DNA of 64,000 nucleotides from Crotophaga sulcirostris (taxonomy: Eukaryota; Chordata; Aves; Cuculiformes; Crotophagidae), in the NCBI GenBank assembly GCA_013397455.1, contig VYZB01000327.1:907840-971839 (forward strand), given 5' to 3'. The position numbers and the translations under genes were made by a program. The notes below the pieces were generated by a model. It worked only from the letters and a program-made list of their open reading frames with translations, was not told the DNA's origin and did not search any database. Below, in pieces: positions 14,011-26,640 of this stretch. The number at the start of each line of letters is the position of its first letter. The first letter of the stretch is position 1.

Positions 14011-15774
14011 AAACCACAATGGGTAAATTGGATCTTGTCAGCCAAATTGTGTTTTGAATTACGCATTTTTTTTACTATCAATTTCCTTCTTCAAAAACAT
14101 TCTATGAAGACTTTTCAGGCAAAAGCATCACGGGTATAATTTGGGCTCCAGGATGCTGACTATTTGTGAAATCAGGCTAAATACAAAGAAACTAACAATT
14201 CAGTTTAATTCATCAGCTATGGAGAATATGAAGAATTATAAGTACAAAGAGCAAAGGCAGATCTGGTGCTGGAGAAGCCATTGAAGAAAAGGGGGGATGT
14301 ATTTCTCACAGTTTCACACTGTCAGCAAGTAAAAGCTTTGAGCTCAGAAAGCTTTGCATTTACTAACACAGCAGAAAAGGAGTCAGTCATTTATTATATA
14401 TACTGCTTCACAGTGTAATCTCTTATTGTTTAGCAGTAGTAGAACTGTCAGATTAAAAATAAATATTACATGACTTGTAACAGTAATGAGTTCTTGCTTT
14501 GATGTATAATCCATTATTAAACTCACCAAATGTTTTTTAGACTAGCTTATGTGGGTCAGCATTAGGCCTTTGTAAAATACAGCTTTCTAGCCAGATGGTT
14601 AGAGGTTGTCATTAAATTAGCCTGAATCAGTCGGTATCCCATCAGTTAATCTCATGTACTATAAATGGCAGATGAGTTTTCTTTGTACTGATTATGCAAC
14701 TTACAGCATCTGCCCATTTTCTGCTTGACTGTGTCCTGTCTGAAATGGTCATTTCCCCAAACCTGCTAGAGCCAATCAAAAACCTGCTCAGTTTGCAAGA
14801 AGACTGCAGCCACATGGTTATTCAGCTTAAATTTTCACCATAGGGTACTCAGCTATTATGTATGAGTATGGGAAGCTACATAGGATAAAGTCGTTAAAGT
14901 GCTGAACAGTAAGAACTATGGCATGTTACACATTACACTGCAGAAAAAGCTCATCTGTGTATATTTTCCATTTGAATGGTTATTTTATGAATGGCATTTA
15001 GTTTTTTATGATATGGGAGAAATCTGTCATTGTTGAATTACTTGATTCATATGAATGTAGTTAAATCTTCTTGCAATCATAACTTTCTTGTTATATTCAT
15101 GCCTTCGGAGTATGATATCATAGGTTTGTTCATAGATTCCTAGAAGAATTTATCAAACTTTGAGAACAGAATTAACTGAAAAATAGGTAAGAAGCTGAAT
15201 GCAATGATCTTTAATGCTTGCTGTCAGAATAACACACCATCAATTATTTTCCCATTTTCCTTCTGCAAAACAGTATAACAGATGCAGAACTGCTATACGA
15301 GTGCTAAGAACATAATCTTACTGTGAGAAGGTGCTATCTTATTAACACAGTGACAATCACAAGTACTTTCCATAATTTTTTGCTTAATTATATCTCTTAA
15401 GTAGACCTTTAGTACTAAAAAAGGAGTTTCTGAAGTATGTCTTCTCTTAAGCAAATATCAGACTATTGATTATCAGGTACTGTTTACAGATGTCTCTCTT
15501 CTGCACTCCCCTAGGAAGGATGCTTCTGTTGGTAATAAACTGTGTGTGTCCCTCTGCTATAGTGTGGATGACACTTGAGCCAATTTATTAACTGTTACAC
15601 CCATTAGCTGGCTTCTTTTAAACAATTAGCACTAACAGAGCAAGTGCATTTACCAATGACAATACCTTAATGAATCTGTAATATCTATCACTTTAATAAT
15701 TTATACTGAATTTGTGAAACTGTGTCTTTGAAAATCTTTAGGTGAGCTTTGACAGACTCAGTCAATATTACATT
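14011..15774. other. Unique non-coding sequence with conserved-element character
   Basis: No gene or repeat was recognised. Two stretches, about 14,600-14,850 and 15,555-15,760, are balanced in base composition, free of simple repeats and rich in homeodomain-like cores (TTAAT, AATTAG, CAATTAG). They look more like conserved regulatory DNA than decaying neutral sequence. This is a judgement by eye; conservation was not tested. Confidence 0.4.
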
Positions 15775-15995
15775 CTTCCAGTGGGAGCCCCACCTGGGGC
15801 TCTGGAGGGCAAAACTCTAACACAGTTATTGACTCAGACGAGTGGCTTCAAACGCATTAATTAGACTTAGGCCGATCAGGTCCGATGCTGAGTTTGGATC
15901 CAGATGCGCGCAGACCCCTCTGCAAGAGGGAGTTTAGAAAACAGGGAGATCCCTAACTGAAACCTCATGATACCAATGGGAGGGCTTCCTTAGCC
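15775..15995. other. CpG-rich patch, possible mobile-element remnant
   Basis: Six CpG dinucleotides fall within 15,839-15,911, in a region where CpG is otherwise rare. Just left of them is the hairpin GAGCCCCA-CC-TGGGGCTC (15,785-15,802). The composition differs sharply from both flanks. It could be part of an LTR or another relatively young insertion, or a small unmethylated regulatory element. I could not match it to a named family. Confidence 0.35.
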
Positions 15996-16560
15996 ATATC
16001 TCAGACCTTTTAGCATTTAAATATCACACTCCAGCACTCTGTAAAGCCTTTACTTCCACCTTAGAGATCTCACAAAGTAACTAATAATCCAACTACAGAT
16101 TCATACTTTCCCAAGAAATTGATTACTAACTTCCACAGCTGTCCAGGCTGGACTGAAGCTGGAAATGGTGTGAGGAGGCATCAGAAGATATGTATATGAA
16201 GGAGTGATCTTTTTGGCAAGTACTGCTGTCTGTTGCACCAGTAAGGAAAACTCTAAGGGAAACATCTACTAAACTACAGTGTTTATATTGAGATCAGTTT
16301 CACCTCTTTCTGCCTCCTCTTCTTTGTATCACGCACATACTGGAATTTGGTGGTTTTCAAAGGTACCCACTCAGTACACAGATGTGACATGTTCTGGACA
16401 GTTTTCCCACGGAAGAAATAGATCATGAAAACAGTTGCACAGATTTTCTGTTAACAAATGGGAGGGGGTAAAAAATATTCTCTAAGAAAGAACATACATG
16501 TAATTGAATGCAAATATGGTTGCAAACAAAAAAGAAAACAGATCTCTCACTATTTCTCTT
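15996..16560. other. Unique non-coding sequence
   Basis: Mixed-composition sequence between the CpG-rich patch and the next CR1 copy. I see no gene, RNA or repeat that I can name. Confidence 0.55.
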
Positions 16561-17565
16561 TTAAAGGTCATCTAGTCCAACCCCCCTGCAGTAAGCAGGG
16601 GATCTTCAACTAGATCAGGTTGCCTAGAGCCCCATCAAACCTGACGCTTAATATTTCCAGGGATAGGGCATCTACCAGCTCTCTGATCAACCTGTCCTAA
16701 TGTTTCACCAACCTCAAAGTAAAAGATTTCTCCCATATATCTAGTCTAAATCTACCCTTTTGCAGTTTAAAACCATTTCCCCTTGTCCTATCACAACAGA
16801 CCTGCTAAAATGTTTGTCCCCATCTTTCTTTTAAACCTATTTTAAGTATGGAAAACCTGCAATAAGATCTAACTGGAGCTCTCTTTTCTCCAGGCTGAAT
16901 AACCCCCACTCTCTCAACCTGTCTTCACAGGAGAGTTGTTCCAACCATCTGATCAGTTTTGTGTCTCTCCTCTGGATCCTCTCCAACAGGGCCATGTCTT
17001 TCCTGTACTGAGGACTCCAGATACAGCACTCCAGATACAGCACTCCAGATACAGCACTCCAGATACAGCACTCCAGATACAGCGAGGGCAGAGAAGACAG
17101 AGAGGTGCAGAATCACCCCTCCCTTGACTCACTGGCTACACTATTTTTGATGTTACCCAGGATACAGTTGACCTTCTGGTCTGCAAGCACACATTGTCTG
17201 GTCATGTCCAGTTTTTCATTCACCAGCACTCCCAAGTCCTTCTCTGCAGGGCTGCTCTCAATCCCTTTTTTCCCCAGCCTGTATTCATACTGGGGGTTGC
17301 CTAAACTCAGGTGCAGGACCTTACACTTGGCATTGTTCAACCTCTTTAGTTTCCCATGGAGCTGCTTTTCAAGCTTGCCCAGGTCCCTCTGGATAGCATC
17401 CGATCCCCAAGGCATGTCACCTGTGCCCCCCAACTTGGTGTCATCTACAAACTTGTTGAGGGTTCATTTGATTCTACTGTTTAGGTTGTCAACAAAGATC
17501 TTAAACAGTATTTGTCCCAGTGTGGACCCCTGAAGAACACCACTTGTCACTGATCTCCATCTCTG
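16561..17565 (-). mobile_element. CR1 retrotransposon, truncated at both ends
   Basis: Minus-strand CR1 beginning at the left with 'AAAGGTCATCTAGTCCAACC'. The last few tens of bases of the usual 3' end, including the terminal ATTCTATG-like repeat, are missing. It covers ORF2 from the reverse-transcriptase catalytic region to the C-terminus. The F-A-D-D site reads FVDD near 17,431-17,460, so both aspartates are kept. Sense pieces of 106 codons (17,113-17,433) and 68 codons (16,837-17,043) contain recognisable CR1 ORF2 words such as 'CKVLHLSLGNP' and 'SSPAEKDLGVL'. The frame is shifted by indels and by an internal 14-bp tandem expansion, so it is not functional. The homology stops abruptly near 17,563. 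Confidence 0.9.
17015..17084. repeat. 14-bp minisatellite, five units, inside CR1
   Basis: Five head-to-tail copies of CTCCAGATACAGCA run from 17,015 to 17,084. They are identical except for the last base of the final unit. The unit derives from the CR1 'ACTCCAGAT' segment, which normally occurs once. On the minus strand the expansion adds a repeated Y-L-E-C-C-I-W-S-like string to the reading frame. The near identity of the units suggests recent expansion, and length variation is likely. Confidence 0.9.
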
Positions 17566-17835
17566 GGGGGATACCTCTCTGGGGATAGGAACAGACCAAG
17601 GTTAGGATGGGATGTGGGACCATGGGTGGCCTAGCTCAAAAGGGCTCATGGTCTGACAGGGTAGGGCTGTGAGGAACAGGATTCTAGCCTTTCTGTGGTG
17701 TCACTGGGGCAGGGGCTGATGGCCTCCAAAAAATGAAATGGAGTCCTGGGTTGTGGTCAGGGTGACAACAGATGGGCCTGTGGTGACTGCAGGGCAATAA
17801 CAGCCTGAAATAGACGAATGTGCAGTTGGGGAAAA
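17566..17835. other. GC-richer unique block abutting CR1
   Basis: This G-rich stretch differs from the AT-rich sequence that follows at about 17,836. It contains the near-palindrome GACCATG...CATGGTC (about 17,620-17,655). It does not look like CR1 and I could not assign it. It may be a piece of another mobile element into which the CR1 inserted, or the reverse. Confidence 0.35.
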
Positions 17836-18937
17836 TAAAATAGTCAAATATATTTAAATAAATAATCAGTGTATAAAAAATCATAAGATATTTTAACTTT
17901 TTGCCAATTCATAACTGACCGAATCTCTCTATCTGGAAAAAAAACCCTTTTCTTATAAAATCCATGGCTGAAATGATTGCTAGCTAACATTCAACCAAAA
18001 GTTACTTTAGAACCAGAAATGGTGCAAAGCATAGACAGAAAAGTCACAGTGTGTTGCCAATAATATGAAAAAGACAGTCATCTGCAAAGCAATGTCACCT
18101 TAATAGCACTATAGCATACAAACTTCAGGTCTGCTTTACCTAGGAATGTATCAGCTACTCCTGACACTTGATAGTGAACAGTAGAAAGTAGAGGCCATTC
18201 CAATAAATAACCAATTCGTTGTGTCTACTCAACTCATTTATTTTAGGAGTGCACCTACTCAAGATATTTCTTAAATAACTGTTTTCAGTACTGAGATGTT
18301 TGATTATTTTTGTGGCTAGCTTTGTGTTGAGTTTCTCTTCATAATATAATTAATACATTTTCTACCATGATATGAAGTATAGGGGTTATCAAGCAACTGA
18401 CAAGTCTCCTCCTCCATTCTTACTGTAAATGTAACAATAAAATGTACCTACACAAAGCTTGGCTGTTGTTAAGTACATTATTTATTAGTGCTCTATTGTT
18501 TTTACAGCTAAATTCACAATGACCCCAGGACTTAGATAAACTCTCATCAATAATAGATAGCAACAAAAAAATAAAGTGTCAGCCTAATAGATTAAAGACT
18601 GCAAGAGAAACAAGCTGCCTGAATTTTGCCTACTGAAATGAGGAAAACAACCTAGATTAAATTTTTCATTAAATGTTACAGAATATTAAATTATGCTAAT
18701 TTTCAGGTAAATATATTTAAACTCTGTCAATTGCCAGGAACATATCTATTTACAGCTATCCTTGTTGACTTTTATGTGGATCTTATGCTATTTTTAAACT
18801 TTGTCTGGTAATTAAAACTTCAGAAAAGGAAATTATCTAGAAGAATGAGTAGACAATGTAGACATTAAAATATACAAGGTCTTCTGTCCTACCAGCACTC
18901 CTTCACTTCCTGTTTTTCTCCCACTTCACACTTTAAA

Positions 18938-18971
18938 GTTTAAATATGATTAGGGTTTAAATATGATTAGG
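18938..18971. repeat. Perfect 17-bp tandem duplication
   Basis: GTTTAAATATGATTAGG occurs twice head to tail (18,938-18,954 and 18,955-18,971) without a mismatch. It is a small, probably recent, replication-slippage duplication. Confidence 0.9.
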
Positions 18972-21900
18972 ATTATTGCAAATTATTCTATCATATTATT
19001 TTTCAGATGAGTCTTGGAGGTTTAAATTAGATCACTTATTTTTAAGCTATTAATGAGCACATAAATTAGAATAGTTAGCCTTGGGAAGGAGATTAAGGTA
19101 ACTAACAGGAAGCATAATTATAATATCAAAAAAACAGTTCAGCCCATCTAAGGTCTTTTTCTCTCTCTAGATATTACTTATTTTTCTTCATTAACAAAAG
19201 ATTCCAAGGACAACTGTGTTTTTTAATTTAATTTAAGTGTCTCAGTCAAGATCTTAACTTCAAGGTAGATGATTCACTGAAGTGTATTCACCATCAAGAG
19301 ATGATTATATGTGTGATTACATTAGAGATGTCAATACCAGTGAAAAAATTCTCAACAGGAAGAGTAAATACAAAGTATTTTCCCCCCTTTTCAAGAGGGC
19401 ATTAGAAAAAAATTAAACTTCTAGAAGTAATTTACAGATTGTGATCATGCCCAACCCTGTGAAGGTTAGAATTTGGGGAACATACCTTGATGGCTGAATT
19501 TGGAAGAGAAGGACTTTTGAAGAGGTATGGGCCATTCATTCTTGTTGTACATGCTGTCTGCTTCTGGCATTTAATCTGCAAGATATTAGGGCAATAGCCA
19601 ACTGTATGTCTACAGATGTATGTGTTTTTTTAATATTGACTCATGAAGCAATACTTAAATGCCATTCTCCCATAGCTTACAATTCTACCAGTGGAATTTC
19701 AGGCTTTCCTGCAAGCAAAAAGGTGGCCTTTAAAGCATGACGTATCCCCTTTTTTCCAAATCTAAGTTCTAAAAAGTTTTTTTTTTTAAATCAAAACTAA
19801 CTAATATAACTAATATTAGAAAATATCTTCTATAATCTGATAATTCCAATGCTGAAATGTTGAACTCTTTTTTTGGAAAAAAACAGGAATAATATCTTCT
19901 ATATGACAAGCCATGGTAATTGCAGATATCAACCGATATATTGGGCAATAAAATAGGAGAGAACTAGCAATAAAACTATTAAGCAGTGTAACAATCCTAA
20001 TTCAAATGTGAATGAATATGCATGAATAGGTGAAAGTAAATTGTACATAGATTTCTGTGTGCATGTATTCTGCTTGTGTCGTTGCCTGTATGCATAATAA
20101 AATACCATAATAATATTCAATTTTGCTTACTATAAACCTATTATTAAATTATCTACATTTCAGCTTTGCATCCATGAGTTGAGTCCATGTTATGCTGCAA
20201 ATACAACTATTATTCTCTAAATTAAAAGCTAACTGACCATGACCCTAATTCAGCAAAACATTGAGTTTTTTATTTATTGCACTTAAATTTGTAGAGATCA
20301 TATACTTACTTACATGCTTTGCTGAACTGAGATTTGCTTATAAATCCTAGATGTCAACACTTCAATATCTGCTTATAGACATACTCAAAGCAGATTTCAT
20401 ATGTGGAAGTAAACTTTGATAGTTCACTCTTAAGTGATAATAGATGAGGCCGAATCAGATTTTTCTTTTTTTTTTTCCCTTTTCTGGCTATGATGCATTA
20501 TCATGCTGTTATTATTGGAATAGTAATACTAAAAAGAAGTATTGAGTTATTCTGTTATAATTACTTAGATTCCGTATACTAAACAAGTGAAAAAAAACTA
20601 TATTAAAAACAAATATGGAAACAAGATTGGAGGTTGCTTGGGCATATATACTGAATAGCCTGATTAATCTTATTCTGCCCATCTTAATGAATTTTATTTA
20701 TTACATGCTCCAAGTGCCATAAGATACACAACTAAAAAGCAACAGAAAGAAATGGTGAAATAAATGTTTATCCTTCTAAAAATAAGCTTCACGATGACCA
20801 ACGCTTTAAGATTAAGTTTACAGAGAATAAGGCAATCTAAAATATATTAAAAAATCAAGTTTTTTTCTTTGAAGCCAAATTAAAATTCTAGGGCAAAAAT
20901 TCAGGTCAACACATTCAGGTCTGACAGAGACCCTGAGGGGATCTACTGTCTTAACCAATCATTTATTTATTTTTATTCTATGATATGAGAATGTCTTCAT
21001 GCATAATACTTTAAAAAATGAAGATGTACAAGAGAACTATCAGGAAGTCCAAAATGCAAAGTTTTTAGCTTTGACTTAATACCCCAAAGACTTTAATCTA
21101 ATATCTAGTTCATTTATTTTCAATGCCAAGTGAAGGGAAAAATAGAATGAGTTTGAACAAAGATGCCTGAGGGACCAATTGAAAATGTCTACAGCAGGGA
21201 GATACCTAGGACATAGGCTTTCCTCCCAGTGTTAAGGTACCTACCATGATAAACTTTTTTCCATGTAACTATATTCACAGGTAGAAAGAAAAGGAGGAAG
21301 AATTAAACAAGTGGTTTTGACTATAGAATTAAAAGTTCACTCTGTAAAAGAAAAAGGGAAAAAAAAAAGAAAAAGAAAAAGAAATTAAACATGACAGCTA
21401 ATGTAGCAATTGATCAAAACCTCAATGTTATGTAATTAAAAAAAAAAATCCACAAACCAGAATGAAAAGGAAAATTGGAAATATAGTGTAAAAGTAACAA
21501 TACTTTCCACCTTTTGTGTTGGAGCTGGTGTATATTTACAAAAAGAGTCAAAACCAGAGGAAGACAGTTACTTTGTCTGCAACATAATAATTATATTGGC
21601 ACTATGCAAACTTTTGATATTGAATTGTTGTTACTTGGCATATTTATAGATTTCAAAGAAAAATGAGGAGAGATAAAGCAAACCATTCCTAAATAGCATA
21701 GAAAAAATACTGCATTCCTGCTTAAAAAAATCCACACAAGAACATTTGCCAACTAATCACTGTAGTTTGCATACGTGTACAATTCCTAGAATAATGAAAT
21801 CATGCCCTTCAATCATAATTGCATGCTGATAGTCATCTGCAAATATTTTCTATCCCAACTTTTCTTCCAATTGAACCAATCTATTTTAAAGAATTAGAAT

Positions 21901-24628
21901 ATCATCATTTTCATCAAATGTATCTGTTTGCAGAATATAAAACACATTTTCAGATAGAAATATGTTAAATACTGAAAAGATATTTCCTTGATTTCTAACC
22001 CTCTTTGATATAAGATAAGAAGCAAGTGTAATTTCTCAGGATATATCAAAGCCTAAGGAAAAAAAAAAAAAAAAAGCCTGTGAGACTGTGCCAGGCTGCT
22101 ATTGTAAAAAATCCAGTGGTTTGTAGGTCATGTTTCTGGAAGAAATATCAAAGTGAACTGTTTTCAGTTTGCTCGCTATGCCTTCAGATCAGAATGAGTT
22201 GATTGTGAAAGGGTTATTTAGTTTGTACGAAAAAAACCCTGCGGTGTTTCTACAGAAGAACTTTTAATTAAATAAAAGTAAAATGACCATAGAGAGCAAC
22301 AAAATATGTTTTATATTCTATAAAAGTACCTTAAGAAAAATAGATCACTGAAGTGAGAAGTAATGCAGCCTTTTTGTTAAAGAAATTTAAATAAGCAAGA
22401 TATTTCAATTACTTAAATCACAGTTCTTATTTAAGAGTAAGAAAAAATATTTACATGCAAAATTATAATCTTAGCCTAATGTGGAGTTTGCTTCATAAGG
22501 GAAAGAAAAAACTGTCTTCTTTAAGGGATATAAACCTTCCAAAACAATTTCAAGATAAAAGTGTGAAAAGTAAAATAATTTTATTTGAATTTTCTAAAAC
22601 CTGACCTTTTTAATTTACTTTCCCTTAAATCATTAATTTAAACTTAATTTAAACACAGTGTGTCTTTCAGGAGTGTAGCCGCTATTGTGTCAAAGAACTG
22701 CAACACAATAAAATTATGATACTAAGCTATGTTTTTTCTCAAAGCCTTACAAAGCATATAAATGTCTTCAAGTGAATTATTTTTCTTTTTCAATATATAC
22801 ATATTATTATTTGATCCTATAGTAGTTTGCATTATAATTCTATTGTTTTGTTAGTAGAATAGACTTCTTAGTTCAAGCTAGTATGAATCTCTATGTACTA
22901 AAACATTACCTGAAAATAATAACAGAAGTAGCATAACGGTCTCTAAAAAATGTAATAAAAAATAATTGCATAAAATATAGTACCAGGTTTCTTCTTTAGT
23001 CCTATAAATTATGGATATTCTAAATTATTCTTTCTTAAAAAAATCTTCTATCAAGTTTTATTTTACAAGATAACCTCAGCATCAAATATATTTCTTCTAT
23101 TATATACCTTCATGAAATTTGCAAACTTTTCTAAAGTGAGGTTTTGAGGGGGATTTTTAATGATAAATTAGTTCAAGAGGTAGATTAGTATATCAATATA
23201 TAGATCACTTTTGCTGATATTTCCTGCCAATAGCAGGTCATAAATAGTAGATAAATGTTATGAAAATAAAACCATACCACTTTAATTCAAAGATTATTTC
23301 AATTGCATTTCCAAGATAATTTTAACATTCTTGTACTATGGACAATTTTGCTTACTTGAGCTTTTTTGATGTGTTTTTGCCCGTGTGTATTTATTTATAA
23401 TGTTTTGAAGGGCAAAGATTTCTTAAATAATATTGTCAAAATCTTTATCATGTTATAGTAGCTTAATATGTCTTAGATGCTATTGTTGAGATTTAAACTA
23501 GTATTTATTTATTTATTGTGCTTTTCTTCCTTTTGCCAATATTTTCTTTGTAGACTTCACCCAATAAGAAATTTTGTCCTTCCCTTATCTCTTCTCCTTT
23601 CACTCTTCTTTCCCCTCCTCTCTTTTACCCGATTTTATCTGTTGACAAAGACAGTTCCTATTAACTCTTACATTTGGACAAATTATTTTATCATTTTATG
23701 ACTGTTTTTCAAATAGCTGCTCCAGAATGGCAGAGGCTTCTCATAAATCTTTTGCCCAGTCTATCTTCGATAATCCAGACATCTCAAGTAGCACTGGTGG
23801 TTTGATTCAAATGCCCATATATAATCAACTTATTTTTCCATTAGAGTTTCCCTAGGACATCTGATACAGGATAAGCAGATAGGACATGATACCTATGAGA
23901 ATACCTAAGGAAGGTTTTATCTTGAATGAAAACTTTTCCAGACAGAATACTCAAAAACATCTTAGACTATCGAGGATGAGTATGTGTGGTCAAATCAATG
24001 AAGCCCACGGTAAAGGCAGGCAGTGAAGTAAAAAGCTTTCTTAAACTGTTTCATCACAGAAACTACCTATAAGTCATTTTCACAGCTTTCTAGCTTCTGT
24101 TGGCAGAAATTAATGATAGATTAAAAGCACTGTTGCTAGTTGAGGTGTGATGGAGTTTTAAGACTGCACAGCATTACTAGACAGAAAAGAGGAGTTGCAG
24201 GAATCTTACGTTCTAGGCAACACAAAGAGTTTTGATAGGATAGCCCACTCATCTAAAATGGCTGGGCAGATGAAGTTAATCTTTTTTTTGCCTCAGGCTG
24301 ATTTTATTGCCACTAGACACCTATCTATGTCCCACTGAATTGACATCCAAAAACTGACAGTAGCAGGAAGTTAGATAAATAGCTCATAGACGTCACTACA
24401 TACAGATGTCTAATTTTAGGTGTCTGTGTAGACCTGAATTCTACCCAATATCCTACCACTCTGTATTTATTCTGACAAGGAATATATATCAGCTCATATA
24501 TCAAACTCCTTTCAAAACCTTTTGTGTGTACCCATCTTCACTATCCTACTGAAAAAAAAAAGCTGAAAGAAATGTCCTTCATTCTCTTGGCAGGGATTTT
24601 TGTTCGTTTGTATGCAATAAATTTTATT

Positions 24629-24668
24629 AATAGTAATAGTATTGTAATTAGTATTGTAATAGTAATGT
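24629..24668. repeat. TAATAG/ATTGTAAT simple repeat
   Basis: The words TAGTAATAGTATTGTAAT and TAGTATTGTAATAGTAAT follow each other directly, giving an imperfect interrupted repeat. No function is suggested. Confidence 0.6.
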
Positions 24669-26186
24669 CAACACTATGAAGCTAATTACATTTTTAATTG
24701 TAAAGCAATGGATTTATCATTTATATGATGGATGCCATAACAAGAGAGGGTTTTTACTATTGATTTTTCTATATAAAGAAAAACAGAACCAAATTATAGA
24801 TTCAGACACACAGGGACAAATAAAGATGCTAATTTTTCATTTGACAAGGATAATTTATTGAATGTTTCTGCAACAACAGACCTCTTTAGTAACAGATAAT
24901 ACCTTATCTAATTTCTGGGAAAAGACAAATACTTCAGGTTACATAATAAAAGCATTTTAAAAGTCACAGCATTCCTTTCCCTGTATTAAAATGCAGCAGC
25001 TACTAATAATATTTTTTACTAAAAGGCAATGTATGCTTGTTAGAATGTGTTTCAGTGAATTGATTTGAACTATGTATAACTTCGAGCAAAGTTATAGCCC
25101 TGTGGCTCTTTTGATGTCATAATATTAATCAAAAAGACAGTACCTTTCCCCATACTACATCAACAATTGCAATACAATAAGATGTATATTTTTTTTAAGA
25201 CTACTTACTAGCTTTAAATGTACATATACTTTTAAATAGACAGGTATAAGAAGTAAAAGGCAAAATTTTCTTTGAAAATTTTCATGGTTTGTTGGTGTAT
25301 TTACGCTGAAAATATTCTTTTGGAAAGATAACACACAAAATAGCACTATATCTTAAGTCCTTTAAGCTCCTTCAGAGCCCAATTAGGAGAGCATGAACTG
25401 AATAGCCACATGAGAATGTTTTTGAAATTTATCTATTTTCTTGAGTACATATCTTTGTGGGACCTGATTATAAATACCAACAAGTCTTGAGAGGCTGAAA
25501 CCTCATTTTACATTTAAGTGAACAGAATTCTAAGGGATATTTTTAGATGTTCATTTTGCTACTGTAAGGCTGTGAATGCAAAGAAGAACATAAACTTGGG
25601 AAAAAATGTATTATTATAAACAGGTAAGTATAAAAAAGTGCAATAAATGTGGGATATTAAGTGATATATAAGAACAAAAATACTCTAAATGAGAAGAGAC
25701 ATGAGTTGACAGGGTAAAAGAAAGCTTAAGGATGGACACAGAATAAGGAAAAAGAGAAAAGTGAGTTCAATTGGAAATATTTAAATTCAGTTTGGGAATC
25801 AGCATGAGAGATCACATGAGAAACCCAAGGAATTTACTGGATGTTCCTTTAGAAGGTTATATAATTTAGTATATTTTAAATAAGTTACATCTAGGAATTT
25901 CTAAATGTTATGAAGCTAGTGTATCATGGCATTTTAAAAAGAGTCAAAGAAAATATCCATGACCTCAAAAAAGATAAGTTGCTAACAAGCCACAACTGTA
26001 GACAATATTTCCTGCTCTGTTGTGCCCACTTCTTTCCTGTTAAAGTATGGCTACTCTGTAATTAACATGTAAATGAGCAATTAAGCAATTAAGTTGGATT
26101 TATTTAAATTTGTTCATTGTCTGTGTCACATATTGCAACCGTAGTTGCAGTATTCAGTACTGAATCAATGCACACATCATCACTTT

Positions 26187-26206
26187 GACTTGACAATAGT
26201 CAAGTC
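26187..26206. repeat. Perfect 8-bp inverted repeat
   Basis: GACTTGAC (26,187-26,194) and GTCAAGTC (26,199-26,206) are separated by the 4-base loop AATA. It is a small hairpin that may be chance, and is noted because a more complex block follows from here to 26,420. Confidence 0.45.
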
Positions 26207-26640
26207 TTGACCCAAACTGTTTAGAACAACGCAACAGCAGGCTAAAACTAATTACGAACTCTGCAGTCATAGCAGCCTGAACACCCCTGACACACACTAG
26301 CCGACTAACACTAGACTTGTGCCCTACTGTCAAATCCAAAAGTTTCTTGGGCATCCAGTTCTTATTCTTTGCCTTCTCAGAAGTACCCTGAGATCCAGCA
26401 ATCACCTTTGCAGTTCTCAAATATCATTATAAAACAGAGCCTAAGAATCAATAAATGCTTATGGAGTGTGGATAGTCAGGGATTGAGATTGAGACCCAGA
26501 TGTGAACTGAGAAGCAAAGATATTTGGCTGTATAGATATACACTTTAATATACTGGTTCTAAACTCCTTCAGTCTGTACTGTACAGGAAAATACTGATTA
26601 CTATACTATCATACTAATAATAATCTGAAAGAGCTAGGGC

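Larger units (their letters stand above)
17836..26640. other. Long AT-rich non-coding stretch
   Basis: No gene, RNA or CR1 copy was recognised over nearly 9 kb. It contains A-rich runs (21,350-21,390; 22,056-22,074), a 17-bp tandem duplicate at 18,938-18,971 and a TAATAG-type simple repeat near 24,630. Open frames are all under 80 codons with no recognisable domain. The composition suggests ordinary intergenic or deep intronic DNA. Confidence 0.6.

Noticed and set aside
17105..17533. 142-codon open frame on the plus strand
   Set aside because: It is antisense to the CR1 ORF2 fragment; the minus strand shows the recognisable CR1 protein.
22056..22074. A-run that might be a poly(A) tail of a processed pseudogene
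   Set aside because: No open frame or exon-like sequence precedes it and there is no flanking target-site duplication.
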